Positions 44,304-52,432 of a DNA stretch of 64,000 nt are shown one piece after another. How positions within the stretch are numbered: the stretch's first letter is position 1; the number at the start of each line of letters is the position of its first letter. The position numbers and the translations under genes were made by a program. The DNA is taken from NCBI RefSeq assembly GCF_900104895.1, contig NZ_LT629742.1, positions 930,001 through 994,000 of the forward strand. The letters run 5' to 3'. The notes under the pieces are model-generated. The model worked only from the letters and a program-made list of their open reading frames with translations, ran no database searches and was not told where the DNA came from. This stretch comes from Microterricola viridarii. GTDB taxonomy: Bacteria; Actinomycetota; Actinomycetes; Actinomycetales; Microbacteriaceae.

Positions 44304-45775
44304 CCCGCGCTGTCCGCGTCGACCCGCTTCGGCAGGGCGAAGACCAGCAGGAAGGCGAGGACGCTGAGTCCCGCGCTCACCGCGAGCGCGGACGTGGCGC
44401 TGCTGGCGAAGGCATCCGCGACACCCGACGGCCCGGTGACGGTGAGGGTGCCGAACAGCACGCTGCCGACGACGGCGATGCCGATGGCGCTGCCGACGCG
44501 CTGCATCACGCTGATGACGCCGCTGGCCGCCCCCGCCTCCGACCGGTCGACGGTGGCGACGATGAACTGGGCGTTCGGGGCGATGAAGAGGCCATTGCCG
44601 ATGCCGGCGATGAACAGCGGGGGCAGCAGCAGCCAGTGTGTGAGGTCGCTGGCCGGCGTGACGAAAAGGATCACCCACAGCCAGACCAGGCCGATGCTGA
44701 CCAGGCCGGTGCCGATGACGAGGATGGTGCGCCCGAGCGTTCGGGACAGCCGGTCGCTGAAGGACGCGCCCAGGATGCTGCCGATGGCGAAGGGCACCGA
44801 CACGATGCCGGACTCGAGCGCGGTGTGGCCGAGACCCGCCTGCCAGAGCAGCGAGATGATGAAGAAGATTCCGGTGAACGAGGCGAAGTAGACGAGGGCG
44901 AGGATGACGCCGCCGCTGAACGCGGGATGGCTGAACAGGTGGGGTGGCACCAGCGGAGACTTGTCCGCCCTCGCGAGCCGCACCTCCCAGAGGGCGAACA
45001 GCACGATGAGGAGGGCGCCCGCGGCCAGAGTGACGAAGGTCCAGAGCGGCCAGCCCTCGTCCTGTCCCTCGATCAGCGGCACGAGCAGCGCCACGAGGCC
45101 GGCGGTGAGCAGCAGCAGGCCGACCGGGTCCGTGCCGGTCCTGACCAGCTGGCGCTCGTGCGCGGGCAGCAGGACCGCCGCGGCGATCAGTGCGATCACG
45201 CCGATCGGCAGATTCACCCAGAACACGAGCCGCCAGCCGTTCTCGTCGCCGAACGCCTCGATGATCAGCCCGCCGAGGATCGGGCCGATCGCCGTGGAGA
45301 CACCGATGACGGCGCCCATGATTGCGAACGCCTTGCCGCGGCTCTTCAGCGGGAACAGCAGCTGGATGGTGGCCGTGACGGCCGGCACGAAGATGCCTCC
45401 GGCGAAGCCCTGGACGACGCGGGCGACCACCAGTTGGAGGTCGTTCGTCGCGAGCCCGCAGGCCAGGCTGGCGAGGGTGAACAGGGCGAGGCCCGTGAAG
45501 AACACCCACTTGTGGCCGATCCTGTCGCCGACCCGGCCGGCCGGGATGAGGGCGAGGCCGAAGGCGAGCGCGTAGCCCGAGATGATCCAGGACAGCGTCG
45601 CCTCGGAGGCGTCGAGGCTGGTGCGGATGGTGGGCAGGGCCACGTTGACGATCGTCGTGTCGAGCAGGGCCATGAACATGCCGAGCATGAGCACGATGAG
45701 GGCGAACCACGCCCGGCGGGGCACCGCCGGTGAGGCGGCGGTGGGCACGGCACCGGCGAGGGGAGTCTCAGGCAC
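44300..45775 (-). CDS. MFS transporter, DHA2 (14-helix) drug exporter type
   Basis: This 491-residue efflux-type major facilitator has LDTTIVNVALPTI (motif D1 of DHA2), GRVGDRIGHKWVF (motif A), RVVQGFAGG and GPILGGLI (motif C), and about 14 helices. Such proteins export drugs or small organics by proton antiport. I used GTG 45775, with AAGGA about 9 bases upstream; an ATG at 45847 in frame would add 24 basic residues. No local regulator is seen. Confidence 0.9.
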   Translation of the reverse strand: MPETPLAGAVPTAASPAVPRRAWFALIVLMLGMFMALLDTTIVNVALPTIRTSLDASEATLSWIISGYALAFGLALIPAGRVGDRIGHKWVFFTGLALFTLASLACGLATNDLQLVVARVVQGFAGGIFVPAVTATIQLLFPLKSRGKAFAIMGAVIGVSTAIGPILGGLIIEAFGDENGWRLVFWVNLPIGVIALIAAAVLLPAHERQLVRTGTDPVGLLLLTAGLVALLVPLIEGQDEGWPLWTFVTLAAGALLIVLFALWEVRLARADKSPLVPPHLFSHPAFSGGVILALVYFASFTGIFFIISLLWQAGLGHTALESGIVSVPFAIGSILGASFSDRLSRTLGRTILVIGTGLVSIGLVWLWVILFVTPASDLTHWLLLPPLFIAGIGNGLFIAPNAQFIVATVDRSEAGAASGVISVMQRVGSAIGIAVVGSVLFGTLTVTGPSGVADAFASSATSALAVSAGLSVLAFLLVFALPKRVDADSAG

Positions 45776-45917
45776 GAGCGGGGTCCTTCCGAGTGACGGG
45801 CGTCGCCGCGATGCGCGACTGATCAAGTATCGCCCCGCGCGGGCCATGCCGGAACAGCATTCGCCGGGCGGATGACGCGGGGCGGTCAGCTGGGATCAGC
45901 AACGGCTCAGCAGCAGA

Positions 45918-46589
45918 TCAGCAGGCGCCCCAGAGGCCGGCGCCGCCCGCCTGGGCGCTCGCCTCGCTGGAGCGGAACAGCTCGGTGTGCGCCCGGTTCG
46001 GGTCGATCTGCAGCACGGTTGCGGCGCCGGAAAGCAGCAGCTCGTTGTTGACGAAGCGGCCGTCGTCCGTCCACATCAGCAGCAGGCTGCGGTCGTACCT
46101 GTCGCGCGGGTTCACGTCGCTGAGCGTCCAGGCGGTGGCGCCCTCCGGCAGCAGCGCGCGCAGCGCCTCGGTGGCCTCGGCCCCGAAACACTCGGCGTTC
46201 TCGCCGACCTCTGGGGTGTCGACGCCGAGCAGGCGCACCTTGATGCGGTCGGCGCTCGGGTCCTCCGGGTAGACGAAGAGGGTGTCGCCGTCGTGCACGT
46301 AGTCGACGGTGACCGGCACGGCCTCGGCCGGGCGGGCCGGTGAGGCGTCGGGGGCGGGGTTGCCCTCGGGTGCGGTGCCCGGCTCAGTTCCCTGCCCGGG
46401 GAGGAGCTCCGTGCTGGATCCGCCGCCCGGGCCGGCGTCGCCGAGCCCGAACCAGCCGATCTTCGGCCCCCAGATCGCGGCGGTCGCGGCGAGCACGAGC
46501 ACGATCGGCACGAGCAGGCGCAGCCACGGGTTGACGCGACGGCGGGAGCGGCGGGAGGTCGAGGAGGTCACCACGTGAGCGTACGGCAT
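45918..46589 (-). CDS. Membrane-anchored thermonuclease (SNase) family protein
   Basis: The 223-residue protein has one N-terminal helix (about 25-45), a Gly/Pro-rich spacer, and a staphylococcal-nuclease-like domain (about 90-223) with VDYVHDGDTLFV, IKVRLLGVDTPEVGE (catalytic Arg and Glu) and YDRSLLLMW. It is probably a surface nuclease that digests extracellular DNA or RNA. The start is uncertain: ATG 46589 gives the longest protein but has no well-spaced site; a GTG pair at about 46574 is an alternative. Confidence 0.85.
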   Translation of the reverse strand: MPYAHVVTSSTSRRSRRRVNPWLRLLVPIVLVLAATAAIWGPKIGWFGLGDAGPGGGSSTELLPGQGTEPGTAPEGNPAPDASPARPAEAVPVTVDYVHDGDTLFVYPEDPSADRIKVRLLGVDTPEVGENAECFGAEATEALRALLPEGATAWTLSDVNPRDRYDRSLLLMWTDDGRFVNNELLLSGAATVLQIDPNRAHTELFRSSEASAQAGGAGLWGAC

Positions 46590-46670
46590 CCGCCCCAAAC
46601 GACCGCTCTCCCGCTCAGGGCTTCGGGCGCGGCGCCCTCCAGCCGACGTGCAGAGGACCGAAGCCACACC

Positions 46671-46780
46671 CCGTTGGTCGAGTAGCGAGGAACGAGCGTA
46701 TCGAGACCTCGCACGCGACACGGTTTTCGCTTGGATGCCGGGTCTCGATACGGCCCTGGCGGGCCTGCTCGACCAGCGGG
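46671..46780 (+). repeat. REP-like intergenic element, copy A
   Basis: The element runs from CCGTTGGTCGAGTAGCGAGG to CTCGACCAGCGGG. Outer arms (TTGGTCGAG / CTCGACCA) and inner arms (TATCGAGACC / GGTCTCGATA) are inverted, so the transcript could fold into a compound hairpin. An inverted copy lies at 53332-53440. I recall similar GGTCGAGTAGCGAGGAACGAGC words in intergenic DNA of Microbacteriaceae. Confidence 0.75.
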
Positions 46781-46799
46781 TGGGCCGCGGCATGCCTCG

Positions 46800-46873
46800 A
46801 CGCGACGGCAGGATTCGAACCTGCGAATGACGGGCTATGAGACCGTTCCCTTGGACCACTTGGGTACGCCGCG
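46800..46873 (-). tRNA. tRNA-Met-like gene (anticodon CAT)
   Basis: On the minus strand CGCGGCG pairs with CGTCGCG (one G-T pair). The D arm (CCC...GGG), an anticodon arm with loop CTCATAG (anticodon CAT) and a perfect T arm (GCAGG TTCGAAT CCTGC) follow. One anticodon-stem pair is a T-C mismatch, the discriminator would be T, and no CCA is encoded. CAT could mean elongator Met or lysidine-modified Ile, but the body does not resemble the usual genes for either as I remember them, so it may be atypical or degenerate. Confidence 0.65.
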
Positions 46874-46966
46874 ATCCCTCGACGCTAGCCGCGCGGCCGC
46901 GCATCCGCACCTGGTGTTGCGGCGCGCTACCGCCGGTGACGCCGCGTGACGCCGTGCTGCCTCCGC

Positions 46967-47716
46967 CTACGCGGCCGGCCGGGCGAAGCGCTGCACGAAG
47001 CGGCTCATGATCAGCGCCGGCTCGGTGACGACGGATGCCGCCAGTCGCGCGACGACGTCCTCGAGCTCGTGCGCGGGGAAGTAGCCGTGCTCCCGGTACA
47101 CGTGGGCGCGGGCGATGAAGTCCTGCGGCAGCACCTCCGGGTGGAACTGGGTGGCGTAGACGGAGCTGCCGACGCGGTAGATCTGCACCGGGCAGGAGTC
47201 GCTCGTGGCGAGCAGCGTGGCCGACTCCGGCAGCACGCTGGTCGCCTCCTTGTGGCCGGTGAGCGCCGTGAAGCTGGGGTTGAGCCCGGCCAGCAGCGGG
47301 TCGTCCCGGCCTTCCGCGGTCAGCGTGACGGTGACCGGGCCGGCCTCCTCGCCGTACTCGGTGCCGACGACGCCGCCCTGACGCTCGGTGAGCAGGCCGA
47401 TGCCGTAACAGGTGAACAGTGCGGGCAGCCCGGCGTCGACCGCCCAGTCGGCCAGCAGCGACAGCTCGTTCTCGACCCGCCGCTGCGTCTCCGACTTGCT
47501 CGCCGGATCGCTCGTGACGTTGAACGGGCTGCCGCCGACGATCACGCCGGAGTACCCCTCCAGCGGAAGCGGCGGCAGCGGCTCGAGGTCGAGCCGGTGG
47601 TGCTGCAGCTCGCCGGCCTCGAGCCCGGTGGCGGTGAGCATGGCCTGGTACTCGGGGCCGACGGCGTCGTCCTCCGGTCGGGCGGAGAGGAAGAGGAATG
47701 GCCGTTTCCGGCTCAT
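46967..47716 (-). CDS. Class I glutamine amidotransferase-like protein
   Basis: The 249-residue GMP-synthase-type amidotransferase domain is a stand-alone protein. It has GVIVGGSPFNVTS, the nucleophile Cys in PALFTCYGIGLL, TGHKEATSVLP and the catalytic His in ATQFHPEVL. Stand-alone members deliver ammonia to unknown partners or act as gamma-glutamyl hydrolases. ATG 47716 overlaps the end of the LysR-type substrate-binding-domain gene (ATGA), so both are co-expressed. Confidence 0.9.
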   Translation of the reverse strand: MSRKRPFLFLSARPEDDAVGPEYQAMLTATGLEAGELQHHRLDLEPLPPLPLEGYSGVIVGGSPFNVTSDPASKSETQRRVENELSLLADWAVDAGLPALFTCYGIGLLTERQGGVVGTEYGEEAGPVTVTLTAEGRDDPLLAGLNPSFTALTGHKEATSVLPESATLLATSDSCPVQIYRVGSSVYATQFHPEVLPQDFIARAHVYREHGYFPAHELEDVVARLAASVVTEPALIMSRFVQRFARPAA

Positions 47717-48486
47717 CGACGCTTGCCCTTCTTCTTGTTCGAGTGCGGGCGGCCGGGGTTCGGGTTCGGCCGGTGACCGTTTCCGGCGACCTTCTTCTTG
47801 CCCTCGCCCGGCTTCTTCTGCTTGCCGCTCGCCTCGCGGAGCGCGCGCGCCGCCGCCTTGGCCTTGTCCGCCCGGCTGAGCACCTTGCCGTTCGCGTTCG
47901 TCTCCGGGGCGATGCCGCGCGAGCTCTGCGCGGTGCGGCCGCGCACGATGCCGACGAACTCCTCGACGTCGTCGGTGGTGCGCTCCGTCGGCCAGGCGAT
48001 CGCGATGCGGGTCGACGCGGCATCCGTCACCGGCTTGGCGACGAGGTCTTTGCGGCTGTGCAGGCGGGCGATGCTGTGCGGCACGATCGCGACGCCGACG
48101 CCGGCCGCGATGAGCTCCATGGCGATGCCGAGGTCGGGGTCGCCGGGGGCGTAGCCGGTGCTGCTCGGCCCGGCCAGCTCGGCCAGTTCGGCCAGGGTGA
48201 GCTCGTCGAGCTTGGCGATGGCGTGCTCCTTGGGCACGACGACGACGGCGATCTCCTCATAGAGCGGGATGACGCTGAGCTCGAGGCCGGCCGGGGTGTC
48301 CAGCGGCAGGCGCACCAGCAGCACGTCGGCCGTGGCCTCCGTCTCGGGGTCGGCGGTCAACGGGGCGAGCTGCTCGCTCTCGGCCATCCCGAACGCGACG
48401 ATGCCGACGTCTGCGAATCGTTCCTTCCAGATTCCGATCCACTTGGTGGGGGTGACCCCTTCAACAAAGCCGAGCTTGAGTGTCAC
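47713..48486 (-). CDS. LysR-type substrate-binding-domain protein without HTH
   Basis: The 257-residue protein matches the C-terminal effector-binding domain of LysR regulators (LGFVEGVTPTKWIGIWKERF, VVVVPKEHAIAKL, GVGVAIVPHSIARL) but has no DNA-binding helix-turn-helix. It ends in a long Lys/Arg/Gly-rich tail (about 200-257) that may bind nucleic acid. GTG 48486 begins right at the domain. The divergent DUF5997 gene lies 64 bases away, an arrangement I recall as common in related genomes, which hints at a functional link. Confidence 0.85.
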   Translation of the reverse strand: MTLKLGFVEGVTPTKWIGIWKERFADVGIVAFGMAESEQLAPLTADPETEATADVLLVRLPLDTPAGLELSVIPLYEEIAVVVVPKEHAIAKLDELTLAELAELAGPSSTGYAPGDPDLGIAMELIAAGVGVAIVPHSIARLHSRKDLVAKPVTDAASTRIAIAWPTERTTDDVEEFVGIVRGRTAQSSRGIAPETNANGKVLSRADKAKAAARALREASGKQKKPGEGKKKVAGNGHRPNPNPGRPHSNKKKGKRR

Positions 48487-48550
48487 GGTGTTCTTTCTGC
48501 CGGTGGGGCACGGATGCCGAGCCCTCAGGTTCAGGCTATACGCTGAGTCG

Positions 48551-49054
48551 GTGAGTACCGTAGAGAGCAATCCAGTCGACCCCGTTGCCGACAACGCCGA
48601 GGCACCCGTTTACCGCGAAGACAAGCGCCAGCAGCCCAAGCCCAAGACCAAGAAGCCGCAGATCATGAAGGCCGAGACGGCCGCCAAGAAACTGGGCATC
48701 CTGCTCAGCGCGGCCCCCGAATCCTTCACCGCCGAGCCGATCAGCCGCGAGCAGCTCGACGCCATCCTGGCCGACCCGCCCGCCTGGCTCGTCGAGCTGC
48801 GCGCCAACGGCCCGCACCCGCGCCCCGTCGTCGCCGCCCGATTGGGCGTGTCGATCTCCGGACTGATCCGCGCCGAGGTGACCGAGCCGCTGACCACCGC
48901 CGAGATCAAGCACCTGCTCGAGACCAAGCCGCAGTGGCTCGTCGTCGAGCGCGCCACCCAGCACGAGGTGCGCGAGGAGCAGATCCGCGTCAAGAACGCC
49001 CAGGCCGGCAAGGAAGCGCTGGCCAAGGAGGCGCAGAAGAGCGCCAAGAAGTAA
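48551..49054 (+). CDS. DUF5997 family protein
   Basis: This 167-residue soluble protein matches DUF5997. It has a polar start, a core with MKAETAAKKLGILLSAAPESF, PPAWLVELRANGPHPRPVVA and LGVSISGLIRAE (helix-turn-helix-like), and a Lys-rich end. Function is unknown. GTG 48551 has no clear ribosome site; TATACG lies 8 bases upstream and could be a -10 for a leaderless mRNA. It is divergent from the substrate-binding-domain gene. Confidence 0.85.
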   Translation: MSTVESNPVDPVADNAEAPVYREDKRQQPKPKTKKPQIMKAETAAKKLGILLSAAPESFTAEPISREQLDAILADPPAWLVELRANGPHPRPVVAARLGVSISGLIRAEVTEPLTTAEIKHLLETKPQWLVVERATQHEVREEQIRVKNAQAGKEALAKEAQKSAKK

Positions 49055-49094
49055 CCAGAGTTCCGCTGTTCAGCCGGCTCGAGGAGCCGCAGAT

Positions 49095-49137
49095 CGAAGC
49101 CCCGCCGCCCGACGAGAGTCGTGGCGACGGGGCTTCG
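49095..49137. terminator. Bidirectional hairpin terminator
   Basis: CGAAGCCCCGCCG (49095-49107) pairs with CGACGGGGCTTCG (49125-49137) with one mismatch. It lies between the converging DUF5997 and carboxylesterase genes. Confidence 0.7.
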
Positions 49138-49177
49138 GTCGTTCCGGCCTCAGTCGACGAGGAGCCGAGCGCCGGGC

Positions 49178-49816
49178 CTACGCGTACTGCTCGTTCAGGA
49201 ACGCGACGGTGTCGGCGAGCTCGGCCTGCGACACCGAGTGGCCGAGGCCCTCGTAGATGCGCTCGGTGAGGCTCGTGTGTCCGGGGAGCCAGGCCTGCGT
49301 GCGGTCGACGGCCACCGCCGAGATCACCGCGTCCGCCGTGCCGCGCCCCCAGAACACCGGCGGCTTGCGGGCGCCGAGCTCGGTGTCGCCGGCCTGTGCG
49401 CCTCCGGCCAGGAACCCGGCCAGCACCACGGCGTAGTCGAAGCGGGCCGGCTCCAGCCGCATCAGTTGCAGCGCCATGGCGCCGCCCTGTGAGAAGCCGA
49501 GCAGGCCGACGCTCGACGGCTGCACCGTGAGCGCGCCCAGCCAGTCGAGCACGCTGCGGGCGGCATCCGTCACGCCCTGCGGATCGGGGACGCCGGGCTG
49601 CGCGCCCAGCTCGAACCAGGCGTGCCCCGGCCCCATCGGGATCGGCGCGCGCAGCGAGGCGATGACGGGGGAGAGTGGCAGGTACGGGGCCAGGTCGAAC
49701 AGGTCGGCCTCGTTCGATCCGTAGCCGTGCAGCAGCACGAGCAGCGGGCGCCCGGCGCGGTCGTGCTCGCTGGCCGACCAGAGCACGGCGTCGGGGTCGA
49801 GGGGGAGTGCGGTCAT
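49178..49816 (-). CDS. Phospholipase/carboxylesterase family hydrolase
   Basis: The 212-residue alpha/beta hydrolase of the small carboxylesterase/thioesterase type has PLLVLLHGYGSNEADLF, the nucleophile in GLLGFSQGGAMALQLM, FWGRGTADAVIS (acid region) and GLGHSVSQAELA (His). It is cytoplasmic and acts on short acyl esters. Its ATG overlaps the stop of the acetyltransferase upstream (ATGA), so the two form an operon. Confidence 0.9.
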   Translation of the reverse strand: MTALPLDPDAVLWSASEHDRAGRPLLVLLHGYGSNEADLFDLAPYLPLSPVIASLRAPIPMGPGHAWFELGAQPGVPDPQGVTDAARSVLDWLGALTVQPSSVGLLGFSQGGAMALQLMRLEPARFDYAVVLAGFLAGGAQAGDTELGARKPPVFWGRGTADAVISAVAVDRTQAWLPGHTSLTERIYEGLGHSVSQAELADTVAFLNEQYA

Positions 49817-50472
49817 GATTCCTCTGATTCTGTGGGAGCGGCGGGAGGGGTCGGGGCGGCACGGGCGGCCCGGCTCGCCCACTCGGCCGCGTCGATGCGC
49901 AGGTGCACGGCCGGGAGCTTCTTCGGGTGCGGCTCCTGCTCGGCGTCGAGCTCGAGGAAGACGCGGAACCCCAGCTTCTGGAGCAGCCCGATCGACGCCG
50001 TGTTCGGCGCCCAGGCGATGGCCCGCACCTCGCTGGCGGCATGCTCCTCGAACAGCCAGCCGATCAGCAGTGCGGCCGCCTCGCGGGCGTAGCCCCTGCG
50101 CTGCATGTCCGGGTGGAGGGCGTAGCCGAGCCAGAAGATCGACGGCTCCTCGGATGCCGGGGCGCTGCCGTCGGGCAGCAGGTTCCAGACGCGCAGATCG
50201 CCGATGGCCTCGCCGCCGGCCTCGTCGCCCTCCGCCGCTTCGAGCAGCTCGACGGCGAAGCTCAGGCTGAACCACTCGGCCGGGTACTCGCCCCAGCGCT
50301 CGAGTGACTGGGCGATCCTGGCCCGAGTGGCGGCCGGGCTGAGCGGCTCGTGCAGCAGGTAGCGCGTGACGTCCTCGCGGCCGCGGTAGCTCTGCATCGC
50401 GTCGGCGTCGCCGGCCTCGATCGGTCGGAGCAGCAGGCGCTCGCTGCGCAGTTCGGGGCGGCTGGGGTGCAT
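49813..50472 (-). CDS. GNAT family N-acetyltransferase (RimJ-like)
   Basis: The 219-residue protein begins RSERLLLRPIEAGDADAM, typical of the RimJ/RimL-type GNAT fold, and carries the acetyl-CoA loop region GYALHPDMQRRGYAREAAALL with the QRRGYA pyrophosphate-binding motif. The substrate is unknown. ATG 50472 has GAGAGGA upstream. It is divergent from the NUDIX-like gene and coupled to the carboxylesterase. Confidence 0.9.
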   Translation of the reverse strand: MHPSRPELRSERLLLRPIEAGDADAMQSYRGREDVTRYLLHEPLSPAATRARIAQSLERWGEYPAEWFSLSFAVELLEAAEGDEAGGEAIGDLRVWNLLPDGSAPASEEPSIFWLGYALHPDMQRRGYAREAAALLIGWLFEEHAASEVRAIAWAPNTASIGLLQKLGFRVFLELDAEQEPHPKKLPAVHLRIDAAEWASRAARAAPTPPAAPTESEES

Positions 50473-50574
50473 CGGGTCCTCTCGCGACAAGGCTCTGGCT
50501 GCGTGGTGGTGCTGCTCCCATCTTCGCACCCGGCGCCTGCACCGTTCTCGCGATCGGTGAGCAACAATGGACCC

Positions 50575-51165
50575 ATGAGCGTGCGCACCCCCGACCCCGA
50601 CCCGGAGTGGACCCCGGATTCCGATCCGCCCGGCCCCGTGGAGAGTGTGACCCCGGGCTGGCTGAGCGACATCGAGCTCGCCGAGATCCGCGGCCGGCTG
50701 CCGCTGCTCTACGTCGAGGCCGTGCCGGTGCGGGTGGACGGGCTCGGCCAGGTGACCGAGCTCGGCGTGCTGCTGCGGGCGACCGCGGTCGGCGAGATGA
50801 CCCGCACCCTCGTCTCCGGCCGGGTGATGTACGGCGAGACGGTGCGCGACGCGCTGTTCCGGCACCTCGAGAAGGACCTCGGGCCGATGGCGTTCCCGCA
50901 GCTGCCGCTCAGCCCGGTGCCGTTCACCGTGGCCGAGTACTTCCCGATGCCCGGTCTCTCCGCCTTCCACGACGACCGGCAGCACGCCGTCTCGCTCGTC
51001 TTCGTCGTGCCCGTGACGGGCACCTGCGAACCGCGGCAGGATGCGCTCGAGATCACGTGGATGACGCCGGAGGAGGCGTCATCGGCCGGCGTCGGCGCCG
51101 AGATGGAGGGCGGCCGCGGGGTGCTGCTGCGCCAGGCGCTCGCCTCGGTCGGCGCGCTCCGCTAG
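50575..51165 (+). CDS. NUDIX-like DUF4916 protein
   Basis: The 196-residue protein matches the actinobacterial DUF4916/NUDIX-like family: TPGWLSDIELAEIRGRLPLLYVEAVPVR, LVSGRVMYGETVRDALFRHLEKDLGP and AVSLVFVVPV. The usual NUDIX box GX5EX7REUXEEXGU is altered (G-x5-E then ALFRHLEKDLG), so hydrolase activity is uncertain. The proline-rich N-terminus (about 25 residues) is variable. The gene ends 2 bases before the converging DHFR-like gene. Confidence 0.85.
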   Translation: MSVRTPDPDPEWTPDSDPPGPVESVTPGWLSDIELAEIRGRLPLLYVEAVPVRVDGLGQVTELGVLLRATAVGEMTRTLVSGRVMYGETVRDALFRHLEKDLGPMAFPQLPLSPVPFTVAEYFPMPGLSAFHDDRQHAVSLVFVVPVTGTCEPRQDALEITWMTPEEASSAGVGAEMEGGRGVLLRQALASVGALR

Positions 51166-51167
51166 CG

Positions 51168-51728
51168 TCAGCGGGTGACGGCGTAGGCGACGTAGACGAC
51201 CCCGCCGTCGAACCGGCGCTCGTCGATCAGCTCGAGACTGCCGTGCACGGAATCCGGGAACATGCGCAGCCCGCCGCCCAGCAGGGCCGGCGCGACCAGC
51301 ATCCGAATCTCGTCGACGAGGCCCGCCCGCAGGGCGTACCCGGCGAGCGTCGCCCCGCCCACGAGGATGTCGTGCGGGGACGTCTCCTTCAGCTCCCGGA
51401 TGGCGGGCACCTCGAAGCTGCGCTCGACGCGGGTGCGTGGCCCGACCGGTTCCGTCAGCGTGCGCGAGTACACGGTCTTGTCTGCGGCCTGCCAGATTGC
51501 GACGTACTCCTGCTGGTAGTCGGGCAGCTCCGCGAGCGTCTCCGCGGAGTCCCACACCCTCATCGCCTCGTACATGCGCCGGCCGAAGAGGTAGCTGCGG
51601 ATCGGGCGCAGGGACTCGTTCACGAACCGGCTCACCTCGACATCCGGGTCCGAGTAGTCGAGGTTCCCGTGCGCGTCGGCGGTGAACCCGTCCAGCGAGC
51701 AAAAGCTCTGGTAGATCAACGTGGCCAT
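51168..51728 (-). CDS. DHFR/RibD C-terminal domain protein, copy 1
   Basis: This 186-residue stand-alone RibD-C/DHFR-like domain occurs widely in actinobacteria with unknown substrate. It has FCSLDGFTADAHG at the N-terminus, LFGRRMYEAM, VYSRTL and the NADPH-binding ILVGGATLAGYAL. It is a tandem paralogue of the gene at 51742, with only 13 bases between them. ATG 51728 sits after GGAGACCGCC-type sequence. Confidence 0.88.
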   Translation of the reverse strand: MATLIYQSFCSLDGFTADAHGNLDYSDPDVEVSRFVNESLRPIRSYLFGRRMYEAMRVWDSAETLAELPDYQQEYVAIWQAADKTVYSRTLTEPVGPRTRVERSFEVPAIRELKETSPHDILVGGATLAGYALRAGLVDEIRMLVAPALLGGGLRMFPDSVHGSLELIDERRFDGGVVYVAYAVTR

Positions 51729-51741
51729 GGCGGTCTCCTGT

Positions 51742-52305
51742 CTAGGTGCGGCGCACCCGGTAGCCCAGGTAGACGACGCCGCTGTCGAAGCGGCGCTCGT
51801 CGGTGAGTTCGAGCGTGCTCTGCACGGCCTCCGGGAACATGTGCAGACCGCCGCCCAGGATGAAGGGGAACACCAGCAGCTGAACCTCATCGACGAGACC
51901 GGCGCGCAGGGCGTGGGAGGCGAGGGTCGGCCCGCTCACGCTGATGTCGCGGGCGGATGCCGCCTTCAACTCCCGGATCGTCGGCACGTCGAAGCGGCGC
52001 TCGATCCGGGTGCGCGGCCCGGCCGGCTCGGTGAGCGTGCGGGAGTAGACGATCTTGTCGGCCGCCTGCCAGACAGCGGCGTACTCCTGCACAAAACCCG
52101 GCATATCGGAGAAGTCGTTCGTCGCCTCCCACCAGGTCATCACCTCGTACATGCGCCGCCCGTAGAGGTGGGTGCCGACGGAGCGCTCGAGCTCGTTCGC
52201 GAAGCGGTGCACCTCCTCATCCGGCATCGCGAACTCGAAGCTGCCGTGTGCATCAGCGGTGAATCCGTCGAGAGAGCACAAGCTGGTGTAGATCAACGCG
52301 GCCAT
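51742..52305 (-). CDS. DHFR/RibD C-terminal domain protein, copy 2
   Basis: The 187-residue paralogue of the neighbouring downstream gene has the same elements in order: LCSLDGFTADAHG, LYGRRMYEVM, IVYSRTLTEP, SGPTLASHALRAGLVDE. The NADPH loop is ISVSGPTLA in place of ILVGGATLA, so cofactor or substrate use may have diverged. The two are adjacent and probably transcribed together from a promoter near 52320-52430. Confidence 0.88.
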   Translation of the reverse strand: MAALIYTSLCSLDGFTADAHGSFEFAMPDEEVHRFANELERSVGTHLYGRRMYEVMTWWEATNDFSDMPGFVQEYAAVWQAADKIVYSRTLTEPAGPRTRIERRFDVPTIRELKAASARDISVSGPTLASHALRAGLVDEVQLLVFPFILGGGLHMFPEAVQSTLELTDERRFDSGVVYLGYRVRRT

Positions 52306-52432
52306 GCCGGCCTCCTCCGTGTCGAGCGAGGGTGTGACGCGGAATCGAGCCTAGGAGCGTCGGCGGCGTCGCGCCAGTGCCTCGTGCCGGTTCGCGCGCT
52401 CGCCGCCCAGCAGAAGCGCGTACCCTCATACG

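Noticed and set aside
42279-45710. A 1143-residue minus-strand frame spanning BCCT and MFS genes
   Set aside because: It is antisense to the BCCT gene and out of frame with the true MFS gene; low-complexity composition and no family motif.
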